From the NCBI GenBank assembly GCA_900542675.1, contig UQOT01000099.1:1-6459 (forward strand): a DNA stretch of 6,459 bases, given 5' to 3'. The notes beneath the pieces are model-generated. The model ran no database searches, was not told the origin of the DNA, and worked only from the letters and a program-made list of their open reading frames with translations. Within the stretch, counting starts at the first letter, position 1; every line of letters starts with the position of its first letter. The DNA comes from an uncultured Eubacteriales bacterium (GTDB lineage: Bacteria > Bacillota > Clostridia > Monoglobales > Monoglobaceae). A program made the position numbers and the translations under genes. This document shows positions 1 through 4,816 of this stretch, one piece after another.

Positions 1-169
1 GTGACAGCTTTATCAGAACCTCCAAAAGCCGTATAGTCTCAGGCTGTGAAATCGGAACCTCGTTTTCTGCCGCGAAATCTTCAAGCTCTTTTAAAAGCCC
101 CTGTCTTTCGGGCAGAACATCACGGATATACCTGATTATATATTCATAATTTATACTGTCGTCTATCAT
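1..169 (-). CDS. trmR: TrmR-like O-methyltransferase, 5' part only (runs off the left edge)
   Basis: Only the first 56 codons lie in the window, read leftward from an ATG at 169. The visible protein begins MIDDSINYEYIIRYIRDVL and continues through a helical stretch ending in ISQPETIRLLEVLIKL (about residues 40-55). This matches the N-terminal helices of the family-3 SAM-dependent O-methyltransferases that follow mltG in many Clostridia and Bacilli. In Bacillus the family member TrmR methylates 5-hydroxyuridine at tRNA wobble position 34. The SAM-binding motifs would lie beyond the window, so the function is inferred from the N-terminus and the neighbour. The start is 5 bp after the mltG stop codon, and no strong Shine-Dalgarno sequence precedes it, so translation may be coupled to mltG. 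It could also be another family-3 O-methyltransferase; the family is fairly sure, the exact substrate less so. Confidence 0.65.
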   Translation of the reverse strand, partial: MIDDSINYEYIIRYIRDVLPERQGLLKELEDFAAENEVPISQPETIRLLEVLIKLS

Positions 170-174
170 TTTTG

Positions 175-1290
175 TTAACCGTCTATCTTTTCGCCGCGCT
201 GTTGCTTTTCCATCTTTTCCTGATGCTCCTCATAGGTCTCGGAGAAGTAATTGCGGCTTCCGTCCGTTTCAGCCAAAAAGTACATATATTCCGTATCGGC
301 AGGATACAACGCCGCCTTTATCGCCGCAAGTCCCGGAGACGCAATAGGTCCTTCGGGCAAGCCCTTATACATATATGTATTATACGGCGAATTTATCCTT
401 GTATCCTCTTCGCTTAAAACGTTTTTTCTCTCCTTAAGGATATACTGCACCGTCGCGCATGACTCAAGCTTCTTGCCCGCGTACAGGCGGTTGTTAAATA
501 CCGACGACACTAACTTTTTCTCATCGTCGTTTGCCGCCTCGCGCTCTATCACCGAGGCGAGAGTTACCACATAATCAATCGGGTCGGTGCTTCCGCTCGC
601 GTTGTACACCGGAAGTACATTCTGTTTAAATGCGCTCAGCATCATCAACAATATATCGTGCTCCGACGTACCCGGGAAAATATTATATGTCGCGGGATAG
701 AGATAGCCCTCAAGCCGATTTTCCTCCCTCGGTATGTCATTTACAAAGTCATAGTCAAACTCGCCGTTGTTTACTTCGTCCATAAACTTTTCACGGTCAA
801 TAAGTCCGTTCTGCTCAAGCAAATCCGCAATCTGGCGCAGCTCATAGCCCTCAGGGATTACAATCTGAACCTGGTCGCCTACTCCGCCCTCGGCATAGCT
901 GCCGAAGGTATCCAAAAGCTCCTGATAAGTCATAGCGGAATTTACCGAATGTCTGCCCTGCTGGAACATATATTTATTGCCCGCATAAAGCTTAAACAGC
1001 GCGGGATACCTAATTATGTTCCTGTTGCCGAGCAGGCTCGCAACCTTAGCTGCCCCCGCACCTGCCGGCACATCTATGACATAATTCTTGTCATCGCCGC
1101 CGATACCGTTAATATCACGGTACATAAGCGTTGCGCAAAGAGCCCCCGCCAAAACCACAAACAGCATAATTATGCTAAGTACAGCTATTCTTCTCTTCTT
1201 TTTTCTTTTTTTCTGTTTAATTTTTTTCTGTGCTTCTCTTGCGGCTCTCGCCGCTTCAAGCTCCTCAATGGATTTATACTGTTTTTCCAT
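175..1290 (-). CDS. mltG: Endolytic murein transglycosylase MltG (YceG family)
   Basis: This 371-residue membrane-anchored lytic transglycosylase cuts nascent peptidoglycan glycan strands outside the membrane and helps set their length. Residues 1-34 are cytoplasmic, with a charged Ala/Glu/Arg helix followed by a very basic stretch (21-34). One membrane segment follows at about 35-57 (IAVLSIIMLFVVLAGALCA), giving an N-in, C-out topology. A LysM-like part (about 68-160) precedes the YceG catalytic domain, which shows LEGYLYPATY at 193-202, the catalytic Glu as E249 in VIERE, SVFNNRL at 263-269, LESCATVQY at 275-283, and SPGLAAIKAAL at 318-328. YFSETYEEH near 348-356 closes the domain. Length and motifs are normal for the family. 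The start at 1290 has a GGAG-type ribosome site about 11 nt upstream, inside the end of the preceding gene, whose stop is 6 bp away. It is followed after 5 bp by the O-methyltransferase. Confidence 0.96.
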   Translation of the reverse strand: MEKQYKSIEELEAARAAREAQKKIKQKKRKKKRRIAVLSIIMLFVVLAGALCATLMYRDINGIGGDDKNYVIDVPAGAGAAKVASLLGNRNIIRYPALFKLYAGNKYMFQQGRHSVNSAMTYQELLDTFGSYAEGGVGDQVQIVIPEGYELRQIADLLEQNGLIDREKFMDEVNNGEFDYDFVNDIPREENRLEGYLYPATYNIFPGTSEHDILLMMLSAFKQNVLPVYNASGSTDPIDYVVTLASVIEREAANDDEKKLVSSVFNNRLYAGKKLESCATVQYILKERKNVLSEEDTRINSPYNTYMYKGLPEGPIASPGLAAIKAALYPADTEYMYFLAETDGSRNYFSETYEEHQEKMEKQQRGEKIDG

Positions 1291-1296
1291 ACCGCA

Positions 1297-1872
1297 TCAC
1301 ACTCCGTACACGGCGCTGTCAGTCAGCACCGTATCGATTTTTCTGTCATATTCATTGTGAAAGACTGAGCCCAGTATACACTCGCTGAAACAAAGACCGA
1401 CCGTTCGTCCGCCAAAATCGCTCAAATACCTGTCATAGTAACCCATACCGTAGCCTATTCTAAAGCCCTCTTTATCAAAGCCGAGCCCCGGCACGATAAC
1501 AAGGTCAATATCACGCTTATCTGCAAGACGTATTGCGCCCGTCCGTATGAGCTCGCGGGAAGGTTCTAATATGCCATATCTGCCGCGCTCAAGACAGGAT
1601 AAATCGCTTATAAAATATCCGTCCATAAGGCAGCTTTCTTTGCAGTGCGGAACAACAAGCCGCTTGCCGTCCGACATAATCCGCTCTGAAATCTCGGAGG
1701 TTTCGACCTCGCTACCGAACGACATATAAATCATCACGGAGGATGCGGCTTTATAGTCATCAAGGCAAAACAGACGCCGCGCAATTTTACTGCTCTTTTC
1801 CTCGCGCACAGCTTTTGGAATACCACCGCGAACCTCTTTTAAGTATTGCCTTTGTCTCTGCTTTTCCATCAT
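1297..1872 (-). CDS. ygfA: 5-formyltetrahydrofolate cyclo-ligase
   Basis: This 191-residue cytoplasmic enzyme converts 5-formyl-THF to 5,10-methenyl-THF using ATP, returning a dead-end folate to one-carbon metabolism. The N-terminus (residues 4-36) is the usual basic helix. Next come VVPHC at 73-77, GILEPS at 100-105 and VPGLGFDKEGFRIGYG at 127-142, running into the signature GYGMGYYDRYL (140-150), the Gly-rich ATP/substrate loop of the family. The ending DRKIDTVLTDSAVY (176-189) is also typical. Length is normal. The start shown (ATG-ATG, 1872 or 1869) lies 1 bp after the stop of the DJ-1-like gene, and no Shine-Dalgarno sequence can be seen before it. Translation is therefore probably coupled to the upstream gene. 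Which of the two adjacent ATGs is used cannot be told. Bacterial names include ygfA/fau and yqgN. Confidence 0.94.
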   Translation of the reverse strand: MMEKQRQRQYLKEVRGGIPKAVREEKSSKIARRLFCLDDYKAASSVMIYMSFGSEVETSEISERIMSDGKRLVVPHCKESCLMDGYFISDLSCLERGRYGILEPSRELIRTGAIRLADKRDIDLVIVPGLGFDKEGFRIGYGMGYYDRYLSDFGGRTVGLCFSECILGSVFHNEYDRKIDTVLTDSAVYGV

Positions 1873-1873
1873 A

Positions 1874-2416
1874 TTAAAAATTATACTGCATCTTTTTCAG
1901 TACGTTTCTGCCCTTGGGCGGCTCGCCCGGCGCGATATAATCAACTATCGCCGCTCCAAATTCAAGTGCGGCTCCCGCGCCCTTTGCGGTTATAAAGTTT
2001 CCGTCCATTACCACAGGGTCAGGTAAAACTTCAGCTTCGCTCAAGCTCTCCTCAAACCCCGGGAAGCAGGTCGCCCTGTGTCCGTCAAGGTATCCGAGTT
2101 CACCGATAATCATCGGAGCGGCACAGATTGCCGCAATCAATTTATGATTATCACGGCAAAACTCAAGCGCATTATTCACGATCTCACTCTTTTGCAGATT
2201 GAGCGTTCCCGGCATACCGCCCGGAAGAATAACGCCGCATAAATTTTCGTAATCCACCTCTGTGCAATCGGTCTTAATCTCAATATCGTGAGCTCCGCAG
2301 ACCGTCTCGCCCGTAACACCGACAGTCTTAACCTTAAGCCCCGCGCGGCGGATAACGTCTAACGTTGCTATTGCCTCAACTTCCTCAAACCCATCTGCCA
2401 AAAACATATAGAGCAT
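1874..2416 (-). CDS. DJ-1/PfpI-family protein (DJ-1 glyoxalase III/deglycase-like)
   Basis: This is a 180-residue single-domain protein of the DJ-1/ThiJ/PfpI superfamily (class I glutamine amidotransferase-like fold). Counting from the ATG at 2416, it shows FLADGFEEVEA near 5-15 with E14 at the position of the conserved DJ-1 glutamate. It also has GVILPGGMPG near 61-70, and the nucleophile elbow IAAICAAP with C98 as the presumed reactive cysteine. ATCFPGFE near 115-122 replaces the DJ-1 His region, as in many bacterial members. Family members are reported as glyoxalases, deglycases or stress chaperones; which applies here cannot be told. An in-frame GTG at 2425 would add three residues, but it lies inside the Shine-Dalgarno sequence AGGTGA (2427-2422), correctly spaced for ATG 2416. 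I therefore prefer the ATG. The gene starts 44 bp after the glycosyltransferase stop, and its own stop is 1 bp before the cyclo-ligase start. Confidence 0.92.
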   Translation of the reverse strand: MLYMFLADGFEEVEAIATLDVIRRAGLKVKTVGVTGETVCGAHDIEIKTDCTEVDYENLCGVILPGGMPGTLNLQKSEIVNNALEFCRDNHKLIAAICAAPMIIGELGYLDGHRATCFPGFEESLSEAEVLPDPVVMDGNFITAKGAGAALEFGAAIVDYIAPGEPPKGRNVLKKMQYNF

Positions 2417-2421
2417 TTTAT

Positions 2422-2428
2422 TCACCTC
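2422..2428 (-). promoter_or_regulatory. Ribosome binding site that fixes the DJ-1-family start
   Basis: On the minus strand this reads GAGGTGA, followed by five bases and then ATG at 2416. The GTG that could serve as an earlier in-frame start (2425) is part of this Shine-Dalgarno sequence and has no ribosome site of its own, which favours the ATG. Confidence 0.75.
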
Positions 2429-2460
2429 ATAAATTAACTCCGTATCTCCCCTATAAAAAG

Positions 2461-3201
2461 CTATTTTGTGCCGTCCTTACGGCTTTTGCGCACCGTCAGC
2501 ATAAACCGAGGCAGCGCAGCAAATCTCCCGAGACGGCTCGGATTTTTACAAAATCTGTAGAACCACTCAAGATTGCACTTTATAAATATATCGGGCGCTC
2601 TCTTAACAACCCCCGCAAATACATCAAGCGCACCGCCGACGCCCATACAAAGCGTCACGTTTGTAAGCTTATCTTTATGCTCATAAATCCACTTCTCCTG
2701 CTTCGGCGCACCAAGGCATACAAGCAAAAGCTTCGCGCCAGACTCGTTGATTTCATTTATAATTTTATCGTTATCTTCATCCGAAAAATATCCGTTGTGC
2801 GTCCCCGCTACGTTTAAGCCGATATACTTCTCTTTAAGCTTATCTCTCGCCGCCTCGGCAACTCCGGGTTTGGCACCGAACAGAAAAACGCCGTCGCCCG
2901 TCTTTCGCATACTCTCCAAAAGTCCGCACACAAGGTCAAACCCCGCCACGCGCTCAGGCACAGGCGTCCCGAGCATCTTTGCCGCGTACACAACCCCGAT
3001 ACCGTCGGGCGTACACATATCAGCCGAGTTTAGGACCTTCATAAATTCCGAATCCTCATATGCCGCCATAACGATTTCCGGGTTAGGCGTAAATATAGCG
3101 GAAGCCCCCGGCGCAGCGAGCATCTGCTCCGCCTTCCTCAATGCGTATCCCGCCGAAATCTTATCAATCTTAACACCTAAAATATCAATCGTATTGCGCA
3201 T
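2461..3201 (-). CDS. tagA: WecG/TagA/CpsF-family glycosyltransferase
   Basis: This 246-residue GT26-family enzyme transfers a sugar (ManNAc from UDP-ManNAc in characterised TagA) to an undecaprenyl-diphosphate-linked acceptor at the inner membrane face. That is an early step in wall teichoic acid or other surface polymer synthesis. Family motifs in order are IFTPNPEIVM (36-45), ADMCTPDGIGVVYA (60-73) with D66 at the catalytic Asp position, FLFGAKPG (106-113), NGYF (136-139), LGAPKQEKWI (163-172) and GVGGALDVFAG (187-197). The basic, aromatic C-terminal tail (LEWFYRF at 211-217, then a Lys/Arg-rich end) corresponds to the appendage that helps membrane docking and completes the active site. Length is normal. 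A good AAGGAG site lies 8 nt before the ATG. It is the first gene of the leftward set. The symbol is at family level; the donor sugar and polymer are not provable here. Confidence 0.92.
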   Translation of the reverse strand: MRNTIDILGVKIDKISAGYALRKAEQMLAAPGASAIFTPNPEIVMAAYEDSEFMKVLNSADMCTPDGIGVVYAAKMLGTPVPERVAGFDLVCGLLESMRKTGDGVFLFGAKPGVAEAARDKLKEKYIGLNVAGTHNGYFSDEDNDKIINEINESGAKLLLVCLGAPKQEKWIYEHKDKLTNVTLCMGVGGALDVFAGVVKRAPDIFIKCNLEWFYRFCKNPSRLGRFAALPRFMLTVRKSRKDGTK

Positions 3202-3215
3202 AGCATAAACTCCTT

Positions 3216-3240
3216 ACTATAATAATTACACACTTATAGT
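3216..3240. repeat. Inverted repeat over the predicted leftward transcription start
   Basis: The arms ACTATAA (3216-3222) and TTATAGT (3234-3240) are perfect 7-bp reverse complements separated by 11 bp. The element begins 2 bp downstream of the candidate -10 box and ends next to the glycosyltransferase ribosome site. It is placed like a repressor operator, or could form a weak hairpin in the leader RNA. It is A/T-rich, so chance remains possible. Confidence 0.4.
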
Positions 3241-3242
3241 TT

Positions 3243-3284
3243 ATTTTATCACATATTAAACCGTTTTGCAATACCAAAGGTCAA
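3243..3284 (-). promoter_or_regulatory. Candidate promoter(s) for the leftward operon
   Basis: Two overlapping sigma-A-like arrangements can be read on the minus strand. One has -35 TTGCAA (3271-3266), a 17-bp spacer and -10 TAAAAT (3248-3243) preceded by TG at the extended -10 position. The other has -35 TTGACC (3284-3279), an 18-bp spacer and -10 TTTAAT (3260-3255). The first would start transcription near 3236, about 35 bp before the glycosyltransferase ATG. No transcription data are available, so either or both may be used. Confidence 0.5.
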
Positions 3285-3316
3285 AATAATCCACAGCGTG
3301 TTGAAGAAGTAACTTT

Positions 3317-3332
3317 TGCAATTAAAATTGCA
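3317..3332. repeat. Compact inverted repeat TGCAATT-AA-AATTGCA
   Basis: Perfect 7-bp arms with a 2-bp centre. The left arm shares the TTTTGCAAT sequence that also occurs 50 bp away at 3264-3272. The form suits a dimeric DNA-binding protein, but I cannot match it to a named regulator. Confidence 0.4.
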
Positions 3333-3356
3333 GCTGGCGATGGTTTTTAAATATTT

Positions 3357-3383
3357 TGTCGATAAAATATATCTTTTTCGACA
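3357..3383. repeat. Inverted repeat TGTCGA...TCGACA upstream of eno
   Basis: The outer arms are TGTCGA (3357-3362) and TCGACA (3378-3383), with a further A4/T4 pairing inside if one base bulges. There is no T-run after it, so it is not a terminator. The right arm, TCGACA, doubles as the best -35-like hexamer for eno, so this may be an operator. Confidence 0.35.
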
Positions 3384-3404
3384 GTCTGCGCGTTAATTCA
3401 TAAT
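3378..3404 (+). promoter_or_regulatory. Weak candidate promoter for eno
   Basis: TCGACA (3378-3383) resembles a -35 box and CATAAT (3399-3404) a -10 box, but the 15-bp spacer is short for sigma-A. It would give a leader of roughly 90 nt. Other -10-like TAAAAT boxes (3363-3368, 3429-3434) lack a usable -35. Confidence 0.25.
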
Positions 3405-3416
3405 GCTTTTATTTCT

Positions 3417-3440
3417 GATTTTACCGAATAAAATCTTCGG
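3417..3440 (+). repeat. Interlocked inverted repeats in the presumed eno leader
   Basis: Four adjacent blocks read GATTTTA (3417-3423), CCGAA (3424-3428), TAAAATC (3429-3435) and TTCGG (3436-3440). Block 1 pairs with block 3 (7 bp) and block 2 with block 4 (5 bp). Each hairpin uses the other's arm as its loop, so the two are alternative folds. There are no unpaired linkers, so a full pseudoknot is sterically unlikely. Confidence 0.4.
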
Positions 3441-3500
3441 CGGTGCAGCATAATATCCAAAAGAACAAAATTTAGCCAATATAAATACGGAGGAATTATT

Positions 3501-4766
3501 ATGCAGTCTTTTATTGCAATAGAGGATATTTTCGCACGCGAAATTCTTGATTCAAGGGGTAACCCGACGGTTGAGGTTGAAGTCTATACCGAGGACGGCG
3601 AGGTCGGCAGAGCGTCGGTTCCGTCGGGCGCATCAACCGGTAAATACGAAGCACACGAGCTGCGCGACGGCGACAAAAGCCGCTATATGGGAAACGGCGT
3701 GGAAAAAGCGGTTACAAACATCAACGACAAGATTGCCGAGAATTTAATCGGGCTTAATGTGCTTGATATTCAGACTATAGACAAGCAGATGCTAAAAATT
3801 GACGGTACGCCGAACAAATCAAAGCTCGGCGCAAACGCGACGCTCGGCGTATCTCTTGCCTGTGCACACGCGGCGGCAGCATCGCTCGGACTTGAACTTT
3901 ACCAATATCTCGGCGGTATATGCGCAAGAAAAATGCCAAAACCGATGATGAACATTATAAACGGCGGCAGACACGCCGACAACTCTTTGAGCATACAGGA
4001 ATTTATGATTATTCCCACAGCCGCAGAGTCGTTTAAAAAAGGTCTTATGTGGTGCTCTAATATTTTTCATACCCTTAAATCGATACTGAAAGACCGCGGA
4101 TACTCGACTTCTGTCGGCGACGAGGGCGGCTTTGCGCCAAACCTTGAAAGCGATGAGGACGCGCTTAAACTCCTTGTATCGGCGATTGAAAAGGCGGGCT
4201 ACAAACCCGGTGAGCAAATTTCAATTGCACTTGACCCGGCGGCGAGCGAGATGTATAATGCAGCCGAGGAGGCGGGGGAGGCCGGAAAATACTGCCTCTT
4301 TAAGCAGAACAAGATGCTTAAGCGCGCGGATATGGTAAATATGTGGTGTGAATACTGTAATAAATACCCAATTGTATCAATCGAGGACGGTATGGCGGAG
4401 GACGACTTCGAGGGCTGGGAACAGCTGACCGACAAGCTCGGCGGCAAGATAATGCTGGTCGGAGACGATCTCTTTGTCACAAACGAGGAACGGCTCAAAA
4501 AGGGCTTTGACCTTAAAATCGCCAATGCAATCCTCATTAAGCCGAACCAAATAGGCACTCTTTCAGAAACGCTCGGCACAATTGCGCTGGCAAAAGCACG
4601 CGGCTATTCGGCAATCATATCACACAGAAGCGGAGAAACCGACGACTCGTCAATTGCGGATATCGCGGTTGCAGTAAACTCAGGCTGGATAAAGGCGGGC
4701 GCTCCGTCACGCGGTGAACGAGTAGCCAAATACAACCGCCTGCTCAGGATTGAAGAAAATATGTAA
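3501..4766 (+). CDS. eno: Enolase (phosphopyruvate hydratase)
   Basis: This 421-residue cytoplasmic glycolytic enzyme interconverts 2-phosphoglycerate and phosphoenolpyruvate. The N-terminal domain has ILDSRGNPTVEVEV (15-28) and the mobile loop SGASTGKYEAHELRDGD (42-58). The barrel shows NGGRHADN (154-161, H158), the catalytic acid E208 in VGDEGGFAP, and metal ligands D245 (LDPAASE), E295 (VSIEDG) and D322 (VGDDLF). It also shows the catalytic base K347 in ILIKPNQIGT, SHRSGET (374-380) and K398 in GWIKAGAPSRGER. All key residues are present, so it should be active. It stops just after LLRIEEN and lacks the roughly 15-residue tail found in enolases such as that of B. subtilis. It also has an Ala/Glu-rich insertion near 254-263. 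The start has GGAGG 7 nt upstream. It lies away from the other glycolysis genes and 50 bp before uxuA. Confidence 0.97.
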   Translation: MQSFIAIEDIFAREILDSRGNPTVEVEVYTEDGEVGRASVPSGASTGKYEAHELRDGDKSRYMGNGVEKAVTNINDKIAENLIGLNVLDIQTIDKQMLKIDGTPNKSKLGANATLGVSLACAHAAAASLGLELYQYLGGICARKMPKPMMNIINGGRHADNSLSIQEFMIIPTAAESFKKGLMWCSNIFHTLKSILKDRGYSTSVGDEGGFAPNLESDEDALKLLVSAIEKAGYKPGEQISIALDPAASEMYNAAEEAGEAGKYCLFKQNKMLKRADMVNMWCEYCNKYPIVSIEDGMAEDDFEGWEQLTDKLGGKIMLVGDDLFVTNEERLKKGFDLKIANAILIKPNQIGTLSETLGTIALAKARGYSAIISHRSGETDDSSIADIAVAVNSGWIKAGAPSRGERVAKYNRLLRIEENM

Positions 4767-4782
4767 AGATAACAAACTGCAT

Positions 4783-4796
4783 CGAAAGCGCTTAAC
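4783..4796 (+). promoter_or_regulatory. CRE-like / LacI-family operator candidate before uxuA
   Basis: The core GAAAGCGCTT (4784-4793) matches the centre of the catabolite response element bound by CcpA and related LacI-family regulators, and AAGCGCTT (4786-4793) is a perfect palindrome. The outer positions deviate: C instead of T on the left, and a shifted C on the right. It lies in the 50-bp gap between eno and uxuA, 17 bp after the eno stop. Carbon-source control of the hexuronate genes is plausible but inferred. Confidence 0.5.
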
Positions 4797-4816
4797 AGTA
4801 TTGGAGGATTGATTTA

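Larger units (their letters stand above)
3202..3500. other. Divergent A/T-rich intergenic region between the glycosyltransferase operon and eno
   Basis: These 299 bp hold no convincing gene on either strand. They contain the ribosome sites of both divergent genes, candidate promoters for the leftward operon, a weak candidate for eno, and four short inverted repeats (3216-3240, 3317-3332, 3357-3383, 3417-3440). A 9-bp direct repeat, TTTTGCAAT, occurs at 3264-3272 and 3314-3322; the first copy covers one of the candidate leftward -35 boxes. I recognise no known riboswitch or T-box. Confidence 0.8.

Noticed and set aside
658..1368. 236-codon open frame on the plus strand antisense to mltG
   Set aside because: It lies almost entirely over a clear mltG gene, has no ribosome site or recognisable domain, and its basic, Ile/Tyr-rich content is what the reverse complement of that gene gives.
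2423..2425. GTG as start of the DJ-1-family gene
   Set aside because: The GTG is part of the Shine-Dalgarno sequence AGGTGA serving the ATG at 2416 and has no ribosome site of its own.
2365..2817. 150-codon plus-strand open frame across the DJ-1 and glycosyltransferase genes
   Set aside because: It spans the junction of two well-supported opposite-strand genes, and its product is low-complexity basic sequence with no family motif.
3357..3383. Terminator upstream of eno
   Set aside because: The stem is weak, there is no trailing T-run, and no gene on the plus strand ends here.
3202..3500. Riboswitch, T-box, tRNA or small RNA gene in the intergenic region
   Set aside because: I see no T-box sequence, no G/C-rich multi-stem fold and no tRNA-like arms; only short, A/T-rich inverted repeats.
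4767..4816. Rho-independent terminator between eno and uxuA
   Set aside because: The only palindrome, AAGCGCTT, has no loop and is not followed by a T-run, so it suits a protein-binding site and not a terminator.
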